A stretch of 8,557 bases of DNA from positions 1 to 8,557 of the forward strand of contig CAZYPX010000082.1 in the NCBI GenBank assembly GCA_964649675.1, read 5' to 3'. Below, piece by piece: positions 1 through 5,231 of the stretch (within the stretch, counting starts at the first letter, position 1; every line of letters starts with the position of its first letter). The DNA is from CAZVCG01 sp964649675 (GTDB lineage Bacteria > Pseudomonadota > Alphaproteobacteria > UBA9219). A model generated the notes under the pieces. It was given only the letters and a program-made list of their open reading frames with translations, was not told where the DNA came from and did no database searches. Both the position numbers and the translations under genes were made by a program.

Positions 1-647
1 ATGACGGCGCTGGCCCCGAAAGCCGCCGCCGAACGCAAGATCGCCCCGACGTTGTGCGGGTCCGTCACTTGATCCAAAACGACCAGTAAGTCAGGTTGTT
101 GCGTGACTTTCAGCAAAGCGTGCAGGGGCGTTTCGGGGAGGGGATCGGCCTCTAATACGAGGCCTTGATGGACGCTGTGCGGGGGTAGGAGGCGGTCGAG
201 TTCCTGTCTCCCCACGATCTTGGGGGTAGGGCGGGGGAGGCTCTCCAAAACGGCGGCGGCCATGGCTCCGGCGAGGGTGTCGCGACCGCCTTCGGTGAGC
301 CATAAACGATGGCAGGCCCGCTTGGGGTTCAGCCACGCTTCATGCACCGCGTGAACGCCCCAAATAAGCACGCCTTGGGGGCTAGGGCGCAGGTTTTCAG
401 CGGCTTGGGGTTTGGCAGGCTTGGGCTTGAAAAAGGGCTTTTTGGGCTTGTTTTGAGCCGCAAAAGCGGGCTTATGCTCCGGCTTATGGTCGCGTTGGGG
501 TTTGTGCTTTGCGCCATGCTTCGGCGTATGTTTTGGCGCATATTTTGCCCCATGGGGCTGCTGGTCTCGTTCACGCCGTTCAAAGGGCCTTTTATTGTCG
601 TTGGAGCCCCGTCCCTTGCTTGAAGATCTTGAGTTTTTTCGTTTCAT
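1..647 (-). CDS. rlmB: RlmB-type 23S rRNA (guanosine-2'-O)-methyltransferase, N-terminal part, cut by the window edge
   Basis: This frame runs open for 215 codons from an ATG at 645-647 to the left edge, so the C-terminus is missing. Residues about 93-170 match the substrate-binding domain of the TrmH/SpoU family (VLIWGVHAVHEAWLNP, later HQGLVLEADPL). Residues 188-215 carry SpoU motif 1, with LDQVTDPHNVGAILRSAAAF, including the conserved Asn199 and Arg205. The rest of the SPOUT knot with the SAM-binding motifs lies outside the window. RlmB methylates the ribose of G2251 in 23S rRNA; RlmB rather than another TrmH paralogue is inferred from domain order. Residues 1-90 form an unusual Lys/His/Pro/Arg-rich extension with PKH-like repeats (YAPKHTPKHGAKHKP), probably disordered and possibly RNA-binding. 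The ribosome binding site before the ATG is weak. The gene diverges from tRNA-Tyr, which fits a translation neighbourhood. Confidence 0.9.
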   Translation of the reverse strand, partial: MKRKNSRSSSKGRGSNDNKRPFERRERDQQPHGAKYAPKHTPKHGAKHKPQRDHKPEHKPAFAAQNKPKKPFFKPKPAKPQAAENLRPSPQGVLIWGVHAVHEAWLNPKRACHRLWLTEGGRDTLAGAMAAAVLESLPRPTPKIVGRQELDRLLPPHSVHQGLVLEADPLPETPLHALLKVTQQPDLLVVLDQVTDPHNVGAILRSAAAFGASAV

Positions 648-670
648 GTGCGCATCTTGAACGTCTAGCA

Positions 671-699
671 TTGACAAGCGCAAGTAAATTCCGTTACGT
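671..699 (+). promoter_or_regulatory. Candidate promoter for tRNA-Tyr
   Basis: A consensus -35 hexamer TTGACA lies at 671-676, followed by a 17-base spacer and a poor -10 candidate, TTACGT, at 694-699. Transcription would begin near 706, about 19 bases before the tRNA. The position suits a tRNA promoter in the divergent gap with rlmB, but the -10 match is weak, so only the -35 is convincing. Confidence 0.4.
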
Positions 700-724
700 G
701 GCGGACTTTCATGATGCGCCTTCA

Positions 725-810
725 GGACAGGTGGCCGAGTGGTTAATGGCAGCAGACTGTAAATCTGCCCGCGCGAGCGTACGGAGGTTCGAATCCTCCC
801 CTGTCCACCA
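725..810 (+). tRNA. tRNA-Tyr (anticodon GTA)
   Basis: The full class II tRNA fold can be drawn. The acceptor arm GGACAGG (725-731) pairs with CCTGTCC (800-806). The anticodon stem GCAGA/TCTGC (752-756 with 764-768) encloses the loop CTGTAAA, giving anticodon GTA at 759-761. A long variable arm follows (CCGCGCGAGCGTACGG), as expected for bacterial tRNA-Tyr. The T arm is GGAGG-TTCGAAT-CCTCC (783-799). Discriminator A807 is followed by a genomically encoded CCA (808-810). The tRNA reads away from rlmB and is followed 31 bases later by the DUF2061 gene, with no clear terminator between, so read-through into that gene is possible. Confidence 0.97.
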
Positions 811-841
811 CCTCTACGACAAACAAGACGTTTTCTCAGGA

Positions 842-1129
842 ATGTTGAAAAAGACGCTTTTAAAAACGGCCAGTTACGCGCTTATGCATATGGGCATAGC
901 CATTTTGGTCGCCTACGCGCTGAGCGGAAGCTGGCGTATAGCTCTTGCCATTGGTCTTTTGGAGCCTTGCATCCAAACCTTCGCGTTCTTTTTTCATGAA
1001 CGCGCATGGCATAGGTTTGAACGTCAACAACATCGGGAAGATCACCACGATAGCGTGATAGACAGCGTGTCTCCGGCAAGCCGGATCGTAGAAGACATGA
1101 TCAATCGCGACGGGAACAATCCGTCCTGA
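842..1129 (+). CDS. DUF2061 family small membrane protein
   Basis: This is a 95-residue protein. Its central segment matches the DUF2061 pattern: a first helix (about residues 12-29, ALMHMGIAILVAYALSG), the turn SWRIALAIGLLEP, and a second helix ending in FHERAW (about 33-54). A hydrophilic, acidic C-terminal tail of about 40 residues follows (HREDHHDSVIDSVSP...). The ATG at 842 is chosen because AGGA lies just upstream; a longer in-frame reading would run back through the tRNA and is not credible. It is a predicted inner-membrane protein with two transmembrane segments. The family has no established biochemical role, so none is assigned. It is probably transcribed downstream of tRNA-Tyr or from its own promoter; neither can be proved here. 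Confidence 0.85.
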   Translation: MLKKTLLKTASYALMHMGIAILVAYALSGSWRIALAIGLLEPCIQTFAFFFHERAWHRFERQQHREDHHDSVIDSVSPASRIVEDMINRDGNNPS

Positions 1130-1237
1130 TATCGAAAAAAACTCCCATTGCTTTTTCCCCCGAATCGTTAATCCGTCAGTAACTATTTCATTTATAGTCT
1201 TGTTTCGTCGTCTATCTTTGACACGAAAGGGGCCGCC

Positions 1238-1771
1238 ATGTGTGGAATCGACTGCGTCGCTATTTTGGAACGCGTGAAAAACATCATTCTTAAACCTGCT
1301 CAAGAGTGGGATAAAATCGCGTCTGAAACCGCGACTCCGAAAGAAATTTTCTTGGGCTATGCCGTTGTTCTTGCGGCTATACCTGCCGTATGCGGATTCC
1401 TTGGGCTTGTGTTCTTCGGGTATCCGTTCCCTGGCCGCGCCCTGAACGTTCCTTTCATGAACGCCTTGATTTATGGCCTTTCAAGTTACGTTTTAGGTCT
1501 TGTCGGGGTTGTGGTTATGGCCTTCGTGATCGACGCTCTCGCCAAGCCGTTCGAGGGCGAAAAAAACATGAATCAAGCTTTCAAGGTATCTGTCTATTCC
1601 ATGACAGCAGCATGGCTTGCGGGGGTTTTCTCCCTCATTCCGGCATTGTCGGTGCTTGGCCTTCTTGGCCTTTACTCCGTCTATTTGCTGTACGTAGGTC
1701 TTCCAAGGCTCATGAACGTGCCGGAAAGCAAGGCGCTGCCCTATACGGGGGGGTCATCGTGGCAAGTTTGA
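1238..1771 (+). CDS. YIP1-family integral membrane protein, frame broken near the 3' end
   Basis: This ORF codes for 177 residues. It begins with the soluble stretch typical of bacterial YIP1-domain proteins (ILERVKNIILKPAQEWDKIASE). Hydrophobic segments follow at about residues 37-60, 76-100, 123-138 and 140-156, then the family tail VGLPRLMNVPESKALPYT. AAGGGG at 1227-1232 is a plausible ribosome binding site. After PYT the frame reads GGSSWQV and stops, so the usual last helix is lost. That helix is present in the -1 frame from 1753 to 1839. The break falls on G7 at 1747-1753. Reading -1 there gives a 200-residue protein with five membrane segments. The frame therefore reflects a lost base (real or a sequencing error), slippage, or phase variation. 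The family's molecular role in bacteria is not established. Confidence 0.8.
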   Translation: MCGIDCVAILERVKNIILKPAQEWDKIASETATPKEIFLGYAVVLAAIPAVCGFLGLVFFGYPFPGRALNVPFMNALIYGLSSYVLGLVGVVVMAFVIDALAKPFEGEKNMNQAFKVSVYSMTAAWLAGVFSLIPALSVLGLLGLYSVYLLYVGLPRLMNVPESKALPYTGGSSWQV

Positions 1772-1839
1772 TCGTTTGGGTTGTGATGAGCGGCCTTTCC
1801 GGCTCGCTGATCGCTCCGGTTGGCATGCCCCAGCCATAG
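1753..1839 (+). pseudogene. Displaced 3' end of the YIP1-family gene (-1 frame)
   Basis: Reading from 1753 gives VIVASLIVWVVMSGLSGSLI followed by APVGMPQP and a TAG stop at 1837-1839. This is a clear hydrophobic helix in the place where YIP1-family proteins carry their last membrane segment. It is out of frame with the upstream 177-residue ORF by exactly -1 at the seven-G run (1747-1753). One extra G, or two fewer, would fuse the two. The fused length would be 200 residues, normal for this family by general knowledge. Confidence 0.75.
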
Positions 1840-1841
1840 GT

Positions 1842-1897
1842 TGCGTTAACGCTTTTTTAACGCATTCCCCTATATTGTTTCGATAGGGAAATCTATC
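1842..1897 (+). repeat. Adjacent inverted repeats downstream of the YIP1 gene
   Basis: Three pairings are visible. TGCGTTAA (1842-1849) pairs with TTAACGCA (1857-1864). CCCTAT (1868-1873) pairs with ATAGGG (1883-1888). GATAG (1882-1886) can instead pair with CTATC (1893-1897), excluding the second pairing. The first hairpin sits 3 bases after the -1 frame stop and has a T6 run in its loop and 3' arm rather than after it, so it is a poor intrinsic terminator. GTTGCGTTAA recurs as a direct copy at 1899-1908. These may be operator-like sites or remnants at an element junction. Confidence 0.4.
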
Positions 1898-1993
1898 AGT
1901 TGCGTTAAAGAGTGTAACAAGACGGTAAACATCAGGTCACTTAGGATCAGTACGCGTTTTCTCACTATAGCTCTGTAACAAAGGCGTCGTGGT

Positions 1994-2356
1994 GTGATTG
2001 GGAATAAACTCATCATAAGCGTTAGTGCAGTGTTGGCGTGGCTGGGGAGCTCACCAGCCACGTATAACACAGCGCAGCCTAATGACGAGGGGGCAAAAAC
2101 GGAAGGTGTGGCCACACTTATTAATTCCGTTGGAGCCGAAAGGACCCATTTTGCGATCTACGTCGGGAAAGGAGGCTGCCAAAAAGAAAAATCCGAACAT
2201 TGTGTTTTTTCAATCATCGGAACAAGTGGGGTCATGAAGGAGGATGGCCGGATCCAGCATAAGTATCTCGATCCGTTGGACGGGAAATTTTTCAAAACAA
2301 CTGCGTCAGATGTCGTGGCTATGCGAAAAGCGCAGCGGAGGTGGGCTGACATGTGA
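1994..2356 (+). CDS. Unrecognised small protein with a possible signal peptide
   Basis: This 120-residue ORF starts with GTG at 1994; AAGG at 1981-1984 is a possible ribosome binding site. I do not recognise the family. The N-terminus looks like a signal sequence: Lys5, then a hydrophobic run LIISVSAVLAWLGSSPA, then a polar region from about residue 26. The rest is soluble and basic, with two Cys residues in the stretch GGCQKEKSEHC that could form a disulfide after export, and a C-terminal helix-like end (VVAMRKAQRRWADM). It stands alone between the YIP1 gene and a recombinase remnant, so it may be leftover cargo of an integrated element. Synonymous codon choice looks less GC-biased than in the CnoX gene, by eye only. 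It could also be a chance ORF. Confidence 0.45.
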   Translation: MIGNKLIISVSAVLAWLGSSPATYNTAQPNDEGAKTEGVATLINSVGAERTHFAIYVGKGGCQKEKSEHCVFSIIGTSGVMKEDGRIQHKYLDPLDGKFFKTTASDVVAMRKAQRRWADM

Positions 2357-2375
2357 AATAGCCACCCACCCAAAC

Positions 2376-2411
2376 CTACACACATCACACACACACTGAA
2401 TACACACACAA
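2376..2411. repeat. CA-rich low-complexity tract
   Basis: Three short (AC)n runs occur in succession: TACACACA (2377-2384), TCACACACACAC (2385-2396) and TACACACACA (2401-2410). The tract lies between the stop of the small exported-protein ORF and a strong hairpin. Such dinucleotide runs can slip in replication. No function is visible. Confidence 0.7.
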
Positions 2412-2417
2412 GATTTA

Positions 2418-2455
2418 AAGCCCGCCTGTTTCCACTGTATGGAAAAGGCGGGCTT
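2418..2455. terminator. Long, strong hairpin, possibly a terminator
   Basis: AAGCCCGCCT (2418-2427) pairs perfectly with AGGCGGGCTT (2446-2455). The stem continues after a one-base bulge (G2428) with TTTCCA (2429-2434) pairing with TGGAAA (2440-2445) around the loop CTGTA. This gives 16 base pairs. No run of T follows directly on the plus strand (the nearest is GTTTTT at about 2469), so it is not a textbook intrinsic terminator. On the minus strand the stem is followed by TAAATCTT. It may end transcription of the small ORF at 1994-2356. Confidence 0.5.
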
Positions 2456-2507
2456 AGTCGTTTATGGGGTTTTTAACGATAGATGCCATATGCCCCTTTC
2501 ATAATAG

Positions 2508-2660
2508 CACGTTCTAAGCCACACAGCAGCCACGTGGATGGTCATGGATGGCGTTGCTCCAGACGAGGTAGCAACATCGCTTGGAGACAGCGAAAAGACA
2601 GTGGAGACGGTCTATGGCAAACATGCGCCGGACTATCTCTACCGTGCGGTAAAATCTCTT
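2508..2660 (+). pseudogene. C-terminal remnant of a tyrosine recombinase (phage/island integrase)
   Basis: After an in-frame TAG (2505-2507) the frame reads HVLSHTAATWMVMDGVAP, matching the integrase box II signature HxLRHTAATW. Then comes LGDSEKTVETVYGKHAPDYL with the nucleophilic Tyr at 2613-2615, and homology ends near RAVKSL (about 2660). All upstream domains are missing. Two catalytic positions are altered: the box II Arg is Ser (AGC, one base from AGG), and the usual LGHS is LGDS, losing the His. The piece is therefore certainly inactive. Its 3' end points at the 3' end of tRNA-Gly 94 bases away, the usual arrangement of an integrase beside the tRNA its element entered. The longer ATG-started reading from 2538 into the tRNA is not a real gene. 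Element type (phage or island) cannot be told. Confidence 0.75.
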
Positions 2661-2683
2661 AATTTTATCAAAAAGGAAGTCCG

Positions 2684-2708
2684 AAACATTACAGATGTAA
2701 TGTTTTTT
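2684..2708 (+). terminator. AT-rich hairpin with T6 between the integrase remnant and tRNA-Gly
   Basis: AAACATTACA (2684-2693) pairs with TGTAATGTTT (2696-2705), with TTTTTT spanning 2703-2708. An outer CCG/CGG pair (2681-2683 with 2709-2711) can close it past a short bulge. On the plus strand it resembles a weak intrinsic terminator for the integrase. On the minus strand it lies just past tRNA-Gly and could end that transcript. Confidence 0.5.
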
Positions 2709-2753
2709 CGGCAGATTTTTGCGAGAGGAAATCGGCTAAACCTTTGTAGAAAA

Positions 2754-2828
<75 letters not shown>

Positions 2829-2844
2829 GTCTCCAAGAAGTGGG

Positions 2845-2872
2845 AATATACAACCCCTGCCACGGTTTGCAA
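2845..2872 (-). promoter_or_regulatory. Candidate sigma-70-type promoter of tRNA-Gly
   Basis: On the minus strand TTGCAA (2867-2872) is followed by a 16-base spacer and TATATT (2845-2850). The -10 lies 16 bases before the first base of the tRNA, leaving a leader of about ten bases. Both hexamers are close to consensus (TTGACA, TATAAT) and the placement is right for a tRNA gene. Confidence 0.6.
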
Positions 2873-2943
2873 GCCCCGTTTAACGAGCCGTTTTTCTTTG
2901 CTTTTCCCCTTTGTGTTTGCACATTAGGCCTTGAAGGGGCAGT

Positions 2944-2973
2944 ATGCCGCCTTATCAGAAAATGCGACAGTGA
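2944..2973 (+). other. Possible leader ORF before cnoX
   Basis: AAGGGG (2934-2939) lies four bases before an ATG at 2944 that opens a nine-codon frame (MPPYQKMRQ) ending at TGA 2971-2973, 14 bases before the chosen cnoX ATG. The ATG at 2988 has only a weak ribosome binding site of its own. Translation coupling is possible, but the same AAGGGG could be chance, since it also follows the alternative TTG at 2931. Confidence 0.25.
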
Positions 2974-2987
2974 ACGGGCTTTTTTCT

Positions 2988-3932
2988 ATGGATATTATCG
3001 GTTCGACCTCCAATCCGGCGCCTGCGCAGGGCGCGCCTGACGGCGATATTGTCAAAGACGTGTCTATGGCCACCTTCATGAAAGACGTGATCGAGGCTTC
3101 GCGGGCAAGCCTTGTGATCGTCGATTTTTGGGCGCCGTGGTGTGGCCCTTGCAAGCAATTGGGACCGACGTTGGAAAAGGTCGCAAAGTCGTACAAAGGC
3201 GCGGTGCGCCTCGCCAAAATCGACATCGACAAAAACCCCCAGATCGCGCAGCAGATGCGCGTGCAATCCATTCCCGCCGTTTTTGCCTTTTTTCAAGGGC
3301 AGCCGGTTGACGGTTTTATGGGCGCGTTGCCGGAATCCCAGATCAAGTCATGGATCGACAAAATGGTGAAGGCCTTGGGGCGGGCTTTGCAAAACGGGCC
3401 CGAGAATTACGACGAGGCCCTGAATCAGGCGGCTGATTTTCTTGCTCAGGGCGACAACGCCACAGCTGAGGCCATCTATGCCGACATTCTGGCCGAGGAT
3501 CATGAAAACGCTCAAGCCTATGCTGGCGTTTTGCGCTGCTATCTGGCGCGTGGCGAGACGGATAAGGCGCGGGAAGGGCTGGCGAACGCGCCCGAGCCAA
3601 TAGGCAAGGACAAAGCCTTTGACAGCGTGCGCGCGGCTCTGGAGCTTGCCGAACAGACAAGCGGATCTTTGGGCGCTTTGGACGAGTTAAAGGCTGTCGT
3701 CGAGAAAAACCCTGCCGACCATCAGGCGCGGTTTGATTTGGCGATGGCGCATTTCGCGGCGGGCGCGCGCGAAGCGGCGGTGGACGAGCTTTTGGAAATC
3801 GTGCGGCGCGACCGCAAATGGAACGACGACGCGGCGCGCAAACAACTGGTCAAGTTGTTCGAAAGCTTTGGCAACACGGATCCTTTGACGGTTTCGGGAC
3901 GTAAACGCCTGTCGTCCTTGCTGTTCGCCTGA
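2988..3932 (+). CDS. cnoX: CnoX/YbbN-like thioredoxin-TPR co-chaperone
   Basis: This 314-residue protein has an N-terminal thioredoxin fold (about 20-128) with VDFWAPWCGPCKQL, so redox cysteines Cys52 and Cys55 are intact, and cis-Pro96 in SIPAVFAF. A TPR-rich helical half follows (about 138-310), containing repeats such as ATAEAIYADILAEDHENAQAY and AGAREAAVDELLEIV. This is the architecture of CnoX (YbbN), a holdase that works with GroEL and DnaK and protects proteins under oxidative stress. The E. coli protein lacks the CGPC site, so this one may also act as a disulfide reductase (inference). I chose the ATG at 2988 because MDIIG starts close to the domain as in alphaproteobacterial relatives. 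A TTG at 2931 would add 19 residues. It converges with the BI-1 gene on a shared terminator. Confidence 0.9.
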   Translation: MDIIGSTSNPAPAQGAPDGDIVKDVSMATFMKDVIEASRASLVIVDFWAPWCGPCKQLGPTLEKVAKSYKGAVRLAKIDIDKNPQIAQQMRVQSIPAVFAFFQGQPVDGFMGALPESQIKSWIDKMVKALGRALQNGPENYDEALNQAADFLAQGDNATAEAIYADILAEDHENAQAYAGVLRCYLARGETDKAREGLANAPEPIGKDKAFDSVRAALELAEQTSGSLGALDELKAVVEKNPADHQARFDLAMAHFAAGAREAAVDELLEIVRRDRKWNDDAARKQLVKLFESFGNTDPLTVSGRKRLSSLLFA

Positions 3933-3952
3933 CGCGCGCTGCGGCGCATGAA

Positions 3953-3999
3953 AAAACCCGCCGCCGACCGCCGTAAATGGCGATCGGCAAGCGGGCTTT
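3953..3999. terminator. Bidirectional intrinsic terminator between cnoX and the BI-1 gene
   Basis: CCCGC (3957-3961) pairs with GCGGG (3991-3995), CCGA (3964-3967) with TCGG (3984-3987), and GCC (3970-3972) with GGC (3979-3981), with small internal loops. On the minus strand the stem is followed at once by TTTTTT (complement of 3951-3956), a textbook intrinsic terminator for the BI-1 gene. On the plus strand it is followed by CTTTGTCCTTTCTATTTT, serving cnoX. Confidence 0.8.
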
Positions 4000-4017
4000 G
4001 TCCTTTCTATTTTCGTG

Positions 4018-4734
4018 TTACCTGCGTTCGCCCATCAGGCTGAGCAGGAACTGGAAAGCGTTAATGAAGTTCAGGTAAAGCCTGAGCGATCCCATCACCG
4101 CCATTTTGTTGTTGGCTTCCGAACCCCAGCCTTCGGCGTACATTTGCTTGATATTTTGAACGTCATAGGCCGTCAGTCCCGTAAAGATGGCCACCCCCAG
4201 AACCGAGACGACCCACTGCAACATCGCCGATCCCATGAACAGATTGATCACGGAGGCGATCAAAAGGCCGATGACGCCCATCATCAGGAACGAGCCAAGG
4301 CTGGAAAGATCGGCCTTGGTGGTATAGCCCCACAGGCTCATCGTGCCGAATGTTGCGGCGGTGATGAAGAAGGCGCGGGCGATGCTGGCCTCGGTGAAGA
4401 CCATAAAGATCGCGCCCATCGACAGGCCCATCGTGCCGCAGAAAAGCCAGAAAAGGGTCTGGGCGCGGGCCGCGCTGATCGACATCATTTTAACGTTCAT
4501 ATAGATCATGAACACAAGCGGTGAGAATATGGCGACCCATTTCAAGGGGGTGCCGAAGATGATGCCGGACAACGCCGTGTTTGCCACGATGAAGGCGATC
4601 AGGCCCGTGACGGCAAGGCCGCCAGCCATGTAGTTGAACACGCGGAGCATGTGCGCGCGCAGTCCCGCGTCGAAAGTCACGCCAGCGGCGGTTTCGCGCC
4701 CGGCGACGTTGGAGCGGAAGAACGGATCGACCAT
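4018..4734 (-). CDS. BI-1/YccA family (TMBIM-like) inner-membrane protein
   Basis: This 238-residue protein has a short cytosolic N-terminus (MVDPFFRSNVAGRETAAG) and about seven hydrophobic segments (roughly 31-52, 66-84, 92-113, 119-136, 147-166, 172-188 and 218-234). The family signature TGLTAYDVQNIK covers residues 185-196. Relatives include E. coli YccA, which modulates the FtsH protease, and B. subtilis YetJ, a pH-sensitive calcium leak channel; the role here is unknown. The family usually has LYLDFIN in the last helix, where the Asp pairs with the AYD Asp as a pH sensor in YetJ. Here that position is Asn223 (LYLNFIN). The start is well supported by GAGG seven bases before the ATG (complement of 4742-4745), with a good promoter upstream. 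It is monocistronic, ending at the shared terminator with cnoX. Confidence 0.93.
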   Translation of the reverse strand: MVDPFFRSNVAGRETAAGVTFDAGLRAHMLRVFNYMAGGLAVTGLIAFIVANTALSGIIFGTPLKWVAIFSPLVFMIYMNVKMMSISAARAQTLFWLFCGTMGLSMGAIFMVFTEASIARAFFITAATFGTMSLWGYTTKADLSSLGSFLMMGVIGLLIASVINLFMGSAMLQWVVSVLGVAIFTGLTAYDVQNIKQMYAEGWGSEANNKMAVMGSLRLYLNFINAFQFLLSLMGERR

Positions 4735-4773
4735 AGTCTTACCTCATGCGGATGGTTAAAACGGTTATCGGTT

Positions 4774-4803
4774 ATGATATGGGGACTTCGCGCGGCATTT
4801 CAA
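4774..4803 (-). promoter_or_regulatory. Candidate promoter of the BI-1 gene
   Basis: On the minus strand TTGAAA (4798-4803) and TATCAT (4774-4779) are separated by 18 bases. Each hexamer matches the sigma-70 consensus at five of six positions. The -10 lies about 40 bases upstream of the ATG at 4734. The -35 falls close to the edge of the transposase remnant. Confidence 0.6.
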
Positions 4804-4841
4804 CATAAATCGGAAAGCTTTATGTATTCCAGAGGCTTGAA

Positions 4842-5018
4842 ATACCAGCATCTCTGTTTGCTTTGTGGTCGGTGGATCGGCTGTTCGGTTGCGTCGATGA
4901 TAAGGGCCTCGGTTTTCTCACGGCTGACGCGGATCGTTTGCTTGACGACTAAAACGCGCGCCGCAAATCGTTCGAACATCTCCAGAATAATCGGCATGCT
5001 AACGCCTGCGAAAGACCA
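4842..5018 (-). mobile_element. Internal fragment of an IS5-like (DDE_Tnp_4) transposase
   Basis: On the minus strand the frame reads WSFAGVSMPIILEMFERFAA and later EALIIDATEQPIHRPQSKQR, ending at CWY (4842). This corresponds to the segment of IS5-family transposases in which the first catalytic Asp sits in a VDxTExPIxRP motif (here D at 4893-4895), normally followed by YYSGKKKRHT. After CWY the sequence diverges and stops at 4800, and upstream the frame closes at a TAG near 5078. Only about 60 codons remain, with no start of normal length, no other catalytic residues and no terminal inverted repeats that I can see. This is a dead remnant. The family is recognised by motif only, so the IS group is uncertain. 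Confidence 0.65.
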
Positions 5019-5060
5019 AAAAGCCTTCTTGCCAATCAGGCACCAACTGTTAACTCTTGT

Positions 5061-5231
5061 CGTCGGAAAGCGCCTCTAACCCCCTCTAACCTTGAACCAC
5101 AATCAGGTTATCAAAGATTCAACGCCGTTTCGCATCGGTTCTATCGAGAACCAGAGATTTTCCTTACGGGCATTCCCCCTCTACTGAGAGCGGCATTTCT
5201 GAGTTCGGGGCCACTTTTGTCTGTATGCAGA
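5061..5231. other. Non-coding stretch between the transposase remnant and the DUF2147 gene
   Basis: No gene is visible here. CCTCTAACC occurs twice in close tandem (about 5073-5091). A small perfect hairpin GGTTCT-ATCG-AGAACC lies at 5137-5152. Neither forms a recognisable terminator or IS end. The stretch is downstream of the DUF2147 stop codon, yet no clear U-tract terminator for that gene can be seen. Confidence 0.5.

Noticed and set aside
509..841. Upstream extension of the DUF2061 frame to position 509
   Set aside because: It would translate through tRNA-Tyr and the rlmB start region; the ATG at 842 has its own ribosome binding site and a family-like N-terminus.
1840..2500. A duplicated 3' end of tRNA-Gly marking the far attachment site
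   Set aside because: I searched by eye and found only a six-base match (TGGAGC near 2131), which is not meaningful.
4651..5079. A 142-residue plus-strand ORF over the BI-1 start and the IS remnant
   Set aside because: It is antisense to the well-supported BI-1 N-terminus, its promoter and the transposase fragment, and has no domain.
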